Of a stretch of DNA of 64,000 nucleotides, positions 8,175 through 16,610 are shown in pieces. Both the position numbers and the translations under genes were made by a program. Each line of letters opens with the position of its first letter. The stretch's first letter is position 1. This DNA comes from Aquimarina brevivitae (GTDB lineage: Bacteria > Bacteroidota > Bacteroidia > Flavobacteriales > Flavobacteriaceae). Where the stretch lies: the NCBI RefSeq assembly GCF_004216895.1, contig NZ_SGXE01000002.1, positions 124,001 to 188,000 of the forward strand. The letters run 5' to 3'. The notes under the pieces were generated by a model that worked only from the letters and a program-made list of their open reading frames with translations, was not told the DNA's origin and searched no databases.

Positions 8175-9530
8175 ATGAATCATACCTTAAAATCATATTT
8201 TTCAAAAGATACGGAGGCTGCACCACTTGCAGTCTTCCGTATTTTTTTTGGGTTTATGATGCTTATTAGTATTATCCGTTTTTGGAGTTATGGATGGATT
8301 GATAAGTTATATGTAAAACCAAAATTCTTCTTTTCATTTTATGGGTTTGAATTTGTAAAACCCATTGGGGAGTATACCTATTTGATTTTCGTATTGTGTG
8401 CTTTAGCGTCGATCGGAGTAGCGGTAGGCTATAAATATAGGTTGTCCATTGTTTTATTTTTTCTGAGCTTTACCTACATAGAGTTGATGGATAAGACCAC
8501 TTATCTTAACCACTACTACTTTATCAGTGTGCTCAGTTTTGTGATGATATTTTTACCAGCTTCAGCCTATTTCTCCGTAGATGCTAAGCTAAAAGGAAGG
8601 TCTTACCAACGCATACCTGCCTGGACTATAGATTCGATAAAACTGCTCTTGGCAATCGTCTATTTTTATGCTGGACTGGCGAAGTTAAATTCAGATTGGT
8701 TACTAAATGCTATGCCGCTTAAAATTTGGTTGCCTTCAAAATATGACCTTCCTTTTTTAGGAAGTGTATTGCAAAAAGAATGGGTACATTACTTTTTTAG
8801 TTACTCGGGGGCTATATACGACCTAATTATCCCATTCTTGCTGTTTTATAAAAGAACCCGATGGGTCGCTTTCATCGCTGTGGTTATTTTTCACACCCTT
8901 ACTCGAGTACTATTCCCTATCGGAATGTTTCCATTTATTATGACGATAAGTGTGCTTGTGTTTTTTGAGGCAAAATTACACCATAAGATTTTACACAGTA
9001 TTGCCATGGTATTTCGCATCACAAAGGAACGATTCGATTCAGGTCAAATCCTACACTATAACCACCAGCAACCGTTACTTTGGTTCTTAGCACTATTTTT
9101 TATAATACAGCTTGCTTTACCTTTTCGGTATCTTTTATACCCCGGAGAGCTTTTTTGGACAGAAGAAGGATATCGATTTTCGTGGCGAGTGATGTTGATT
9201 GAAAAAGCGGGGTATGCCTCTTTTAAGATTGTAAATGGAAAAACAGGAACTTCTTTTTTAGTTGATAATACAGATTTTTTATCTGCTTTTCAGGAAAAAC
9301 AAATGGCTACACAGCCAGATTTTATATTAGAATACGCACATTTTTTAAAACAGCATTTTGAAAGTCAGGGGCATCAAAATGTCGAGGTTTACGTAGATAG
9401 TTATGTAGCACTTAATGGTAGGTTGAGTACGCGATTTATCGATCCTACTGTTGATTTAGGAAAACAAAAAGAGTCATTTAAACATAAAACGTGGATTATT
9501 CCATTTAAAGATGAAATTAAAGGATTATAG
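8175..9530 (+). CDS. HTTM domain membrane protein
   Basis: A 451-residue integral membrane protein with several transmembrane helices in the first 330 residues and a soluble C-terminal region. The HTTM domain (horizontally transferred transmembrane, related to vitamin K-dependent gamma-carboxylase) is supported by PLAVFRIFFGFMMLI at the N-terminus, LNHYYFISVLSF, YFYAGLAKLNSDWL and FHTLTRVLFPIGMFPF. The substrate is unknown. The last 20 bases overlap the following TonB receptor gene, so the two are translationally coupled, and the whole cluster looks like one uptake operon. Confidence 0.85.
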   Translation: MNHTLKSYFSKDTEAAPLAVFRIFFGFMMLISIIRFWSYGWIDKLYVKPKFFFSFYGFEFVKPIGEYTYLIFVLCALASIGVAVGYKYRLSIVLFFLSFTYIELMDKTTYLNHYYFISVLSFVMIFLPASAYFSVDAKLKGRSYQRIPAWTIDSIKLLLAIVYFYAGLAKLNSDWLLNAMPLKIWLPSKYDLPFLGSVLQKEWVHYFFSYSGAIYDLIIPFLLFYKRTRWVAFIAVVIFHTLTRVLFPIGMFPFIMTISVLVFFEAKLHHKILHSIAMVFRITKERFDSGQILHYNHQQPLLWFLALFFIIQLALPFRYLLYPGELFWTEEGYRFSWRVMLIEKAGYASFKIVNGKTGTSFLVDNTDFLSAFQEKQMATQPDFILEYAHFLKQHFESQGHQNVEVYVDSYVALNGRLSTRFIDPTVDLGKQKESFKHKTWIIPFKDEIKGL

Positions 9531-11976
9531 TATCACCATAATTTGCTTGCTAAGTTCTCTTGGACTGTGGGCACAATTTGATTTACAGGGAAGGGTTGTA
9601 AATCAAAAGAATATCCCTGTTGCTAATGCAGAAGTATATAACGAAAATTTAGGGTCGCAGACGCTAACAGATGCTAAGGGTGAATTTAGTTTTGAGGATC
9701 TCAAAGCTGGTACTTATAATATCACGGTTTTTAGTTTTGAATATAAAATTTTAGAAACAAAAATCACGATTCCTGCCGAGCAAAGACAAGTACTTACATT
9801 AGAACCATTAGGTGAAGAATTGTCAGAGGTTATCATCAGTCAGCGAAGAGCTCGGGTGTTTGGTTTAAAAAAGTTAAAACCCGTAGAGGGTACAGCCATT
9901 TATGCCGGTAAAAAAAGTGAAGTAGTATTGCTAGATAATACCGTGGGTAACCTGGCCTCAAATAATGCAAGACAAATTTATGCGCAAGTTGCCGGACTTA
10001 ATATTTATGAAAATAGTATCGGGGGATTGCAACTCAATATTGGTGGACGAGGTTTAGATCCTAATCGATCTGCTAATTTCAATACCCGACAAAATGGATA
10101 CGACATTAGTGCAGATGTGTTGGGTTATCCAGAAAGTTACTATACCCCGCCTGCAGAAGCCTTAGAAGAGATTCAGGTGGTGCGCGGAGCGGCTTCATTA
10201 CAATATGGAACGCAGTTTGGTGGTTTGATTAATTTTAAAATGAAGCAACCGGCAAAAGATAAGAAGCTAGAGGTTGTTTCTAGACAAACCTTAGGTTATT
10301 TTAATTTATTCACTAGCTTTAATAGTATAGGCGGTACTGTGGATAAGTTTAGTTATTATACCTATTACAACTTTAAACAAGGTGATGGTTTTAGACCTAA
10401 TTCTGAGTTTGAGTCTAAAAATGTGTATACACATTTGGGGTATCAATTTAATGAGCGTACTAAACTTACTGGGGAGTTTACTTATCTTAATTATTTAGCC
10501 CAACAACCTGGAGGGTTAACCGATACACAGTTTAATCTAGACCCAGATTTCAGTAACCGAACACGTAACTGGTTTGAAGTAGACTGGAAGCTGTATGCAC
10601 TAAAATTAGAACATCAATTTTCTAAAAAAACAGATTTTAGCCTTAATCTGTTTGGACTCGATGCCTCAAGAAGAGCGATAGGATTTAGAGGATTACCTAC
10701 GGATTTAAATAGTAATCCTATTACCGTATCAGATGAAATCGATGCGGATGGCAATTTTGTAACGCCTAGGGATCTTATAGTAGGTAGCTTTCAAAATTGG
10801 GGAGCAGAAGCTAGGTTATTAAGTAGATATAAACTCTTTGGCGAGGAATCCGTTTTTTTAATTGGCTCCAAGTATTATCAGGCAGCAAATGAGGCCAGGC
10901 AAGGACCAGGTAGCCTTGGAGTTGATGCAGATTTTTCGTTCAGAAATGAGGAGTTTCCGGGTTATGCAAATCAGTCAGATTTTGAATTTCCAAACCTCAA
11001 CGTAGCTGTTTTTGGCGAAAATATTTTCAACCTTACCGACAAGTTCTCTGTTACCCCTGGGATTCGTTTTGAATATATCAAAACGCAGGCAGATGGAGTA
11101 TACAATAATGTGGTTTATGATAATGCAGGTAATCCCATAAGTAGTAGTATCGGTAGAGATGATGAGGAGTTAGAACGATCCTTTATATTGTTAGGTGTAG
11201 GCTTAAGTTATAAACCTTTTACTTCTTTAGAAGCCTATGGTAACATCTCACAAAATTATCGTTCAGTTACATTCAGTGACATAAGAATCGTTAACCCAAC
11301 CTTTACCATTCGACCTGATATTAGCGATGAACGAGGTTATACAGCTGATCTGGGAATTAGAGGAAAGGCTTTCAACGTGTTAAATTATGATACTAATGTG
11401 TTTGCCTTGTTATATGAAGATAGAATCGGAGAGGTTTTCAATGATAGAGCACAGCGGCAACGAGGTAATATTGGCGATGCTTTTATTTATGGTTTTGAAA
11501 GTTATTTGGAATGGGATATAAATCGAACCTTCTTTAAAGCTAATAGTGCAGTATTCAATACTTTTCTAAATCTAGCTGTGACGGATTCAGAATATACCCG
11601 TTCAGAAAGACCTATAGAAGGAAGAAAGGTAGAATTTATTCCTCTTATTAATTTAAAAACAGGAGTAGGTTTTGGATATAAAAACTTATTAGGCAGTATA
11701 CAGTTTACCCACTTATCAGACCAATATACAGAGGTTACTAATGCTGATGCAGCACCCCCTGGAAGTAGAGAAGAAGGCACACTAGGTAAAATACCTGCGT
11801 ACTCTATTCTAGATATATCGTTGTCCTATACGTACAAAAGATTCACCTTAGAAACCGGCTTAAATAATGCCTTAAATGAGTCCTATTTTACGCAGCGTGC
11901 TACGGGTTATCCTGGTCCAGGTATTATTCCGGCTGCTCCTCGTTCCTGGTATGCAACTTTAGAAATAAAATTGTAA
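9511..11976 (+). CDS. FecA-like TonB-dependent outer-membrane receptor
   Basis: An 821-residue receptor. A signal peptide ends in LWAQ (about residue 22). A carboxypeptidase-regulatory-like beta domain follows at about 23-105 (LQGRVVNQKNIPVANAEVY), then a plug domain around 130-245 (ARQIYAQVAGLNIYE, LNIGGRGLDPNRSANFNTRQ, EEIQVVRGAASLQYGTQFGG), then the beta barrel ending in the aromatic-rich strand SWYATLEIKL. The plug motifs resemble Fe(III)-dicitrate receptors, so iron-chelate import energised by TonB is likely. It overlaps the HTTM gene by 20 bases. Confidence 0.88.
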   Translation: MKLKDYSITIICLLSSLGLWAQFDLQGRVVNQKNIPVANAEVYNENLGSQTLTDAKGEFSFEDLKAGTYNITVFSFEYKILETKITIPAEQRQVLTLEPLGEELSEVIISQRRARVFGLKKLKPVEGTAIYAGKKSEVVLLDNTVGNLASNNARQIYAQVAGLNIYENSIGGLQLNIGGRGLDPNRSANFNTRQNGYDISADVLGYPESYYTPPAEALEEIQVVRGAASLQYGTQFGGLINFKMKQPAKDKKLEVVSRQTLGYFNLFTSFNSIGGTVDKFSYYTYYNFKQGDGFRPNSEFESKNVYTHLGYQFNERTKLTGEFTYLNYLAQQPGGLTDTQFNLDPDFSNRTRNWFEVDWKLYALKLEHQFSKKTDFSLNLFGLDASRRAIGFRGLPTDLNSNPITVSDEIDADGNFVTPRDLIVGSFQNWGAEARLLSRYKLFGEESVFLIGSKYYQAANEARQGPGSLGVDADFSFRNEEFPGYANQSDFEFPNLNVAVFGENIFNLTDKFSVTPGIRFEYIKTQADGVYNNVVYDNAGNPISSSIGRDDEELERSFILLGVGLSYKPFTSLEAYGNISQNYRSVTFSDIRIVNPTFTIRPDISDERGYTADLGIRGKAFNVLNYDTNVFALLYEDRIGEVFNDRAQRQRGNIGDAFIYGFESYLEWDINRTFFKANSAVFNTFLNLAVTDSEYTRSERPIEGRKVEFIPLINLKTGVGFGYKNLLGSIQFTHLSDQYTEVTNADAAPPGSREEGTLGKIPAYSILDISLSYTYKRFTLETGLNNALNESYFTQRATGYPGPGIIPAAPRSWYATLEIKL

Positions 11977-12047
11977 ATAGCTTATAATAAGTAGGTAAGC
12001 AATTAAAGGTTTAACTTTTGTTCAAGCTGATTTTAAGATTATATCTA

Positions 12048-12055
12048 TATTTTTG
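12048..12055 (+). promoter_or_regulatory. -7 promoter element of the PAS gene
   Basis: TATTTTTG at 12048-12055, 17 bases before the PAS-protein start. No TTG at the right distance was found, so this is a partial promoter call. Confidence 0.4.
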
Positions 12056-12071
12056 TTAAAAAAGCATAGGT

Positions 12072-12584
12072 ATGAAAGAGCTATTAAGCTACGATAGAAC
12101 TAAAACTACTGATAAAACCAACGCAAATTGTTCAGCTCTTCCCTTACTAAGCTGGGAGTTTTATGGAAGCCATTTGATGGATAACCACCAGTTTGGCCAA
12201 GAAAGTGCCAAGTTGCAAAAGATCACTAAAAGATGGAATACTGATTACGGGCTGCGTAAAAAATTGGTTTTCGAGCAAAATGTAGTAATTATAACAGATG
12301 TGCAATTAAGAATTGTATATACCTCTGCTAATATCGAGAAACTAAACGGATATACCCCAGATGAAGTAGTGGGTAATACTCCAAAATTATTTCAGGGAGC
12401 AGATACCTGTCCGCGAACGAGTTCTAGAATACGCGCTGCTATCGATAAGGCAAAACCTTTTGAAGAGAAAATTCTGAACTATAAAAAAAATGCAGAACCC
12501 TATTATTGTGTGATTAAAGGTTACCCTGTTTTTGATAAAAAGGGAAGTTTGATTAATTACATTGCTTTTGAAACTGCTGCCTAA
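12072..12584 (+). CDS. Short LOV-like PAS protein lacking the photoactive Cys
   Basis: A 170-residue single-domain protein. The C-terminal 100 residues form a PAS/LOV-type domain (VVIITDVQLRIVYTSANIEKLNGYTPDEVVG, then the flavin-loop position, then EKILNYKKNAEPYYC and a last strand ending NYIAFETA). In LOV photoreceptors the loop reads GxNCRFLQ. Here it is GNTPKLFQG, so the adduct-forming Cys is Pro. The second flavin Asn is Cys and the last-strand Gln is missing. It has no output domain. A sensory or scaffolding role is possible, but light sensing by the classic mechanism is unlikely. Confidence 0.7.
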   Translation: MKELLSYDRTKTTDKTNANCSALPLLSWEFYGSHLMDNHQFGQESAKLQKITKRWNTDYGLRKKLVFEQNVVIITDVQLRIVYTSANIEKLNGYTPDEVVGNTPKLFQGADTCPRTSSRIRAAIDKAKPFEEKILNYKKNAEPYYCVIKGYPVFDKKGSLINYIAFETAA

Positions 12585-12648
12585 TAATGCTTATTTCTGG
12601 ATTATTTCTTACTTTTAGTGGTAGAATCAAACACTAACAAATCCCGCT

Positions 12649-13152
12649 ATGATTGCCGAAATTGAAAAACTACTCAACGATCAAATAAAATATGAAGCCA
12701 ATGCTGCAGCTCAATATTTAGCTATGGCTAGTTGGGCAGATGTTAAAGGCTACAATGGTGTTGCAGAGTTTTTCTATGCACAGTCACAAGAAGAGCGAGG
12801 TCATATGACCAAATTAGTAAAATTTGTTAATGAACGCAATGGAAGGGCAGTAATTCCTGCGGTTGATCAGCCTAAGGAAAGTTATGTTTCGTTATTAGAA
12901 TTGTTTGAAACGTTTTTGAAAAGCGAGGAGTTCGTTACCGAAAAAATCAATAATGTAATTTTTGAATGTTTACAGCTTAAGGACTACAATGTGCATAATT
13001 TTATGCAATGGTACGTAGCAGAACAATTAGAAGAAGAGGCTATTGCCAGAACCTTATTAGATAAATTAAGAATTATAGGTGATGATAAGTCGGGGCACTA
13101 TCTTTTTGACCGTGATATCTTAAAATTTCAGGGTGAAGATTCAGAGGGGTAA
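12649..13152 (+). CDS. ftnA: Bacterial ferritin (FtnA-like)
   Basis: A 167-residue non-haem ferritin that oxidises Fe(II) and stores iron in a 24-subunit cage. The ferroxidase ligands can be placed by comparison with E. coli FtnA: E16, E49 and H52 (QEERGH), E93 or E94, and Q126 (YVAEQLEEE). Length is normal. It stands between the metal-uptake operon and the small Cys-rich gene, and supports the view that this stretch deals with iron. Confidence 0.93.
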   Translation: MIAEIEKLLNDQIKYEANAAAQYLAMASWADVKGYNGVAEFFYAQSQEERGHMTKLVKFVNERNGRAVIPAVDQPKESYVSLLELFETFLKSEEFVTEKINNVIFECLQLKDYNVHNFMQWYVAEQLEEEAIARTLLDKLRIIGDDKSGHYLFDRDILKFQGEDSEG

Positions 13153-13178
13153 ATCCCCATTTTTTAACACTAATGTAC

Positions 13179-13209
13179 TTGTGGGTTAGGGTATTATACT
13201 GTATTTTTG
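13179..13209 (+). promoter_or_regulatory. Promoter of the small Cys-rich gene
   Basis: TTG at 13179-13181, 20 bases, TATTTTTG at 13202-13209. The pair fits the Bacteroidota consensus and lies 36 bases upstream of the small gene at 13245. A metal-type dyad follows immediately at 13213-13235. Confidence 0.7.
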
Positions 13210-13212
13210 TGC

Positions 13213-13235
13213 TTATTTAGATTTAATAAAAATAA
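13213..13235. promoter_or_regulatory. AT-rich dyad (site C), shared with the metal operon
   Basis: 23 bases beginning TTATTTAGATTTAATA and ending AAATAA. They match site A (5623-5645) at 22 of 23 positions. The site covers the expected transcription start of the small Cys-rich gene, as an operator for a repressor would. Confidence 0.6.
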
Positions 13236-13244
13236 TTATAAGCA

Positions 13245-13379
13245 TTGAGTACACCATCTTTATATTCTCCTTGTGCAGTAACAGATTGTTCTTCTTCTTG
13301 TCTAAACAAAAAGAAGAAATGTTGTAAAAAATATAAGAAAAAAGGCAAATCTAATTGTAAACGCTGTCCTAAGCTTTAG
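13245..13379 (+). CDS. 44-residue Cys- and Lys-rich small protein (TTG start)
   Basis: A short frame starting with TTG encodes 44 residues with seven cysteines. It has a neutral N-terminal part (PCAVTDCSSSC) and a strongly basic C-terminal part (NKKKKCCKKYKKKGK, then NCKRCPKL). The stop is at 13377-13379. It has its own good promoter and an operator-like dyad, and lies 92 bases after ferritin. The Cys spacing suggests metal or Fe-S binding or a secreted disulfide peptide, but no function is known to me. No ATG is available, so the TTG start is inferred from the promoter distance. Confidence 0.55.
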   Translation: MSTPSLYSPCAVTDCSSSCLNKKKKCCKKYKKKGKSNCKRCPKL

Positions 13380-13443
13380 ATCTTATTAGGAACTATAATT
13401 GATTAACTTTCTTCGCTCTTTACAATTTAAACATATTGAATAA

Positions 13444-13533
13444 GCCTGTAATAAGGTAGGTTAAGAAAGGAAACCTTTGAAGGAATTCTCGTAGTATTAT
13501 AACTTTCAATACAGGCAAAGAACTCCCTCAAAG
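13444..13533. repeat. Interleaved inverted repeats after the Cys-rich gene
   Basis: Two inverted pairs are interleaved: GCCTGTA (13444-13450) with TACAGGC (13510-13516), and CTTTGAAGGAATTCT (13475-13489) with AGAACTCCCTCAAAG (13519-13533, 13 of 15 positions paired). The A-B-A'-B' order could fold as a pseudoknot in RNA or be a remnant of a palindromic element. It lies between convergent genes. Confidence 0.35.
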
Positions 13534-13551
13534 ATTTATGGTGCATTAGTA

Positions 13552-13908
13552 TTATTCTGCTACAAAATAAGCTTCTACTTCTTTAGCTACTTGCTTTTGG
13601 GAACCAATGATAATTCCATAGACGATAAAGGCAATTATCCCATTTTGTACCACCCGATTGATAAAACTGCTAGGAGCAATAGGGTTGACTTCTATAGTGT
13701 TGTCGTTAACAAATTCAATTTTGGCGCCAGCTGTAGCACTTTTTTTAACAACTACACATTTTTTTCCTGGAGTTAGCATCCAAGAGTCGTCTGTAAGCCA
13801 TTCATCTGGTCTTATGCTTATTTCATATTCAGTTTTGTTTTTTAGATGCGCCACAATTTCTTCGAGCGTTTTGAATTGATTCTCTACTTTGATCTTCATT
13901 GTTTCCAA
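13552..13908 (-). CDS. Hypothetical small protein with one membrane segment
   Basis: A 118-residue protein not recognised as a named family. The N-terminal two thirds look soluble and mixed alpha/beta (KTLEEIVAHLKNKTEYEISIRPDEWL, KKCVVVKKSATAGAKIEF). A hydrophobic stretch (NGIIAFIVYGIIIG, about residues 88-101) is followed by a short charged tail. A second in-frame ATG three codons in is an equally possible start. It sits alone between convergent and divergent neighbours, so context gives no hint of function. Confidence 0.6.
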   Translation of the reverse strand: METMKIKVENQFKTLEEIVAHLKNKTEYEISIRPDEWLTDDSWMLTPGKKCVVVKKSATAGAKIEFVNDNTIEVNPIAPSSFINRVVQNGIIAFIVYGIIIGSQKQVAKEVEAYFVAE

Positions 13909-13995
13909 CTTTATAGTTTTTAGATTGTTGATTAAAGCTTAAAAAGGAAACGTATGAACTAACTATCGATCCATACGCTTCCTCAACACCAACTT

Positions 13996-16371
13996 TTATT
14001 CTTTCATTAATTTTTGTTTTGATACCTGACCGCTTCCGGTAATAAATTGAATCAAATAGACTCCATTCCTTAAAGATGAAACATCTAATGATCCTTGTCC
14101 TTGTACATTTCTGGTTAATACTTCAAGACCATTCAGGTCATAAATCGTAATATTGATAACATCATAGAGTAAGCTGAAGTAGATATAATCTTTTGTGGGA
14201 TTAGGATAAAAATAGATGTCATTTGGATCCCCTGAACCGGGTTTAAATTCAATGGTAAATTGAGATGAGGGAAGGTTACCGTTTCCTGAAGCATCGATTG
14301 CGGCATTTCCAGGAACGGATATGTTAATTAGGCCTCCATCAGTTGGTATTACATCCATAGTATAAGTATCCCCACTACCTTCAATTCCGTTTGGAATAAT
14401 AAAGTTGCCTAATAGCAAAAGATCAGTTTGGTCAAAACCTGTAACCGGTTCTGAAAAATAAAAAGTAATCGGTATTACTGTTTCTGAGGTAGGTCCTGGA
14501 CTTAGAGGTGATTCAATTTTTACAGTAGGTCTGCTACTTTCGGTAATTGTAATAGTAAAGGTTCGACTTTCAGACATATCAACCCCTCCATTAGCGGTTC
14601 CTCCATCGTCTAATAATAGAACGGTTACAGTTGCAGTACCAGTACTGCGATTTGCTGGAGTAAAAAACAACGTATTTTGTCTACTATCGATATAAGGTTG
14701 TGACTCAAATAATGCATTATTAGTATTACTAACTTTAAAGACTAATCGTTGATCAGTTTCGGGATCTCCATCATTAACGTTACGTACAAAGTCGGCAATA
14801 CGTTGACCATCTGCATCTTGAGTAACTGTAAGATTTGGAAACCGTTGTAATTCAAAATAAGGAGCATCATTTACAGGAATTATGCTAAAGGTTACAGCGG
14901 CTGTGTTCGATTCAAAAATTCCATTATAAGAACTAAAGCTAATAGTAGCTACATCATCTCCTGCCAAATTAGGTAATGGCGTAAAGGTGGCCTCGTCTAA
15001 TGCAGTGTTGATTGCGTCTAATGTTCCAGATACTATAAAACTATCGGTACCATTACCGTTTCCACCAAAGCTTACCCCTGTAGTTCCTAGTGTAACACTA
15101 CCACCAGTGACGGAAAACGTAACCGTTTGATCTGCATTATCGGGATCTGCAACCTGTATAGCATCACTTAAGGGTACTGCACTAGCATCTTCATAAACGA
15201 TGGGAGCTGCTGGTGGGGTGACAATTGGAGTTTGTGGTAAAGAAGTTACCGTGAGTTCAAAATTTGATTCATTATAAGCTATGTCAAAAGTAGTTGAGTT
15301 GTTCAGTACGTTGACTGTTTTAAAATTTCCAGATAATCCATTTAAGGGAATGGTAAACGTATCTCCAATACGCAATACTGATGGATCTTCAATACTAATA
15401 GTAAGATCACCATTAATTCTGCTTTCTGGTACACTACTTATGTCCGTAAATTGAGTACTATTAAAGGTATTGCTATCTATTATATGTACTTGAGATATTG
15501 TTCTTTCCTGTTGAATTAACGCTGTATTTTCTATTATGGTTCCGTAATTATTATAGGTGTCATAATTTTCAATATATAGAAAACCATTTGCATAATCGAT
15601 GACACCTTCTGGCATATTTGTTAAGAATGCTGGTGTTATTGATAAATAGTGGTCAAATATTACAAGATATTCGTGATTAATTTCAATTTTACCGGCATTC
15701 CTGATTTCTCCTCCAAATGCAGAAACTTTTCCGCGTACCGCTTTAATTAATCCTTTATTATTGATCAATCCTCCATTGAATTGCGTCATTAAATCAGAAC
15801 CATCGGTGATATTGATAATACCTGTTATTTCGTTATGTAATATGCTTTCCGTTCTTAACAAGAATTGTGCCCTACCACTAATTATGATGATTCCTTTATT
15901 GATAAATTCAGTATTTGGATAATTACCCCGGTTTAAATTAAACGAACCAGCATAACTACCTGGTATTCTGTTCTGTAAGATAACTTTACCATCAGATTCA
16001 TTTATAAATTTATTGACCATTACAAAATAAGTGCTCCCGTCATTTACCATAACACCGTGATTGGTTATGGTACCTTCACTGATTACAGAGCTAGAAATGT
16101 TAGTGAAAACTATGTCCTTTGGTATAGTAAACGTTGATAGATTTAGTATTTGCATGTCGGCATTATTGATAATATTGCTATCTATGGTAAGGCTAGCCCC
16201 ATAGTTAATACGAATAATGTCTCCGTCCTCGGTTATTACTCCAGGATAAGAAGGGCTCCAGTTTGCAGTGTCTGTCCAATTTCCTCTACCAGAAAAAGTG
16301 TAAGTCGTTTGTGCCATAGCACTATGTAAAATAAAAACAGTGCTGACGAATAAGAGTAGTTTCAATTTCAT
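13996..16371 (-). CDS. T9SS-secreted multidomain surface protein
   Basis: A 791-residue secreted protein. A signal peptide (ending HSAMAQ) is followed by a beta-rich, repeat-like region with many Asn/Ile turns (about 25-380, starting TYTFSGRGNWTDTANWSPSY). Cadherin/Ig-like modules come next (about 390-620, with TPLPNLAGDDVATISFSSYN and NDAPYFELQ), then a bacterial Ig-like module ('ITFYFSEPVTGFDQTDL', about 625-715). The C-terminal type IX sorting domain begins FYPNPTKDYIYF and ends with KQKLMKE. It is exported across the outer membrane by T9SS and probably anchored at the surface; the ligand is unknown. It has its own promoter. Confidence 0.85.
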   Translation of the reverse strand: MKLKLLLFVSTVFILHSAMAQTTYTFSGRGNWTDTANWSPSYPGVITEDGDIIRINYGASLTIDSNIINNADMQILNLSTFTIPKDIVFTNISSSVISEGTITNHGVMVNDGSTYFVMVNKFINESDGKVILQNRIPGSYAGSFNLNRGNYPNTEFINKGIIIISGRAQFLLRTESILHNEITGIINITDGSDLMTQFNGGLINNKGLIKAVRGKVSAFGGEIRNAGKIEINHEYLVIFDHYLSITPAFLTNMPEGVIDYANGFLYIENYDTYNNYGTIIENTALIQQERTISQVHIIDSNTFNSTQFTDISSVPESRINGDLTISIEDPSVLRIGDTFTIPLNGLSGNFKTVNVLNNSTTFDIAYNESNFELTVTSLPQTPIVTPPAAPIVYEDASAVPLSDAIQVADPDNADQTVTFSVTGGSVTLGTTGVSFGGNGNGTDSFIVSGTLDAINTALDEATFTPLPNLAGDDVATISFSSYNGIFESNTAAVTFSIIPVNDAPYFELQRFPNLTVTQDADGQRIADFVRNVNDGDPETDQRLVFKVSNTNNALFESQPYIDSRQNTLFFTPANRSTGTATVTVLLLDDGGTANGGVDMSESRTFTITITESSRPTVKIESPLSPGPTSETVIPITFYFSEPVTGFDQTDLLLLGNFIIPNGIEGSGDTYTMDVIPTDGGLINISVPGNAAIDASGNGNLPSSQFTIEFKPGSGDPNDIYFYPNPTKDYIYFSLLYDVINITIYDLNGLEVLTRNVQGQGSLDVSSLRNGVYLIQFITGSGQVSKQKLMKE

Positions 16372-16426
16372 AAGAAGTGAATTTGTTGTGATTAATGTAT
16401 TCCGTGATTTGTTATGAATTCCTTAA

Positions 16427-16456
16427 CAAATGTAAAATTAGGATGGACCACAACAA
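16427..16456 (-). promoter_or_regulatory. Promoter of the T9SS-secreted protein gene
   Basis: On the minus strand TTG (16456-16454), 19 bases, TACATTTG (16434-16427), 56 bases before the start codon. It is a good consensus match. Confidence 0.7.
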
Positions 16457-16526
16457 GTTGTCAATATATATTCGTAGCACCTTAATGTTTTTTCGTAAGT
16501 ACAACTAACATAGGATGTCATAGTAG

Positions 16527-16545
16527 TACTGGTAGAACACCAGTA
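16527..16545. other. Small hairpin in the 16372-16610 spacer
   Basis: TACTGGT (16527-16533) and ACCAGTA (16539-16545) form a perfect 7-base stem with a 5-base loop. No T run follows on either strand, so it is not a classical terminator. Confidence 0.35.
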
Positions 16546-16610
16546 TGAGGAAGGATTTAGAACTTTATTTATTGTGCTATATAACCTTTACTTGGTTTGT
16601 GTACGGTATG

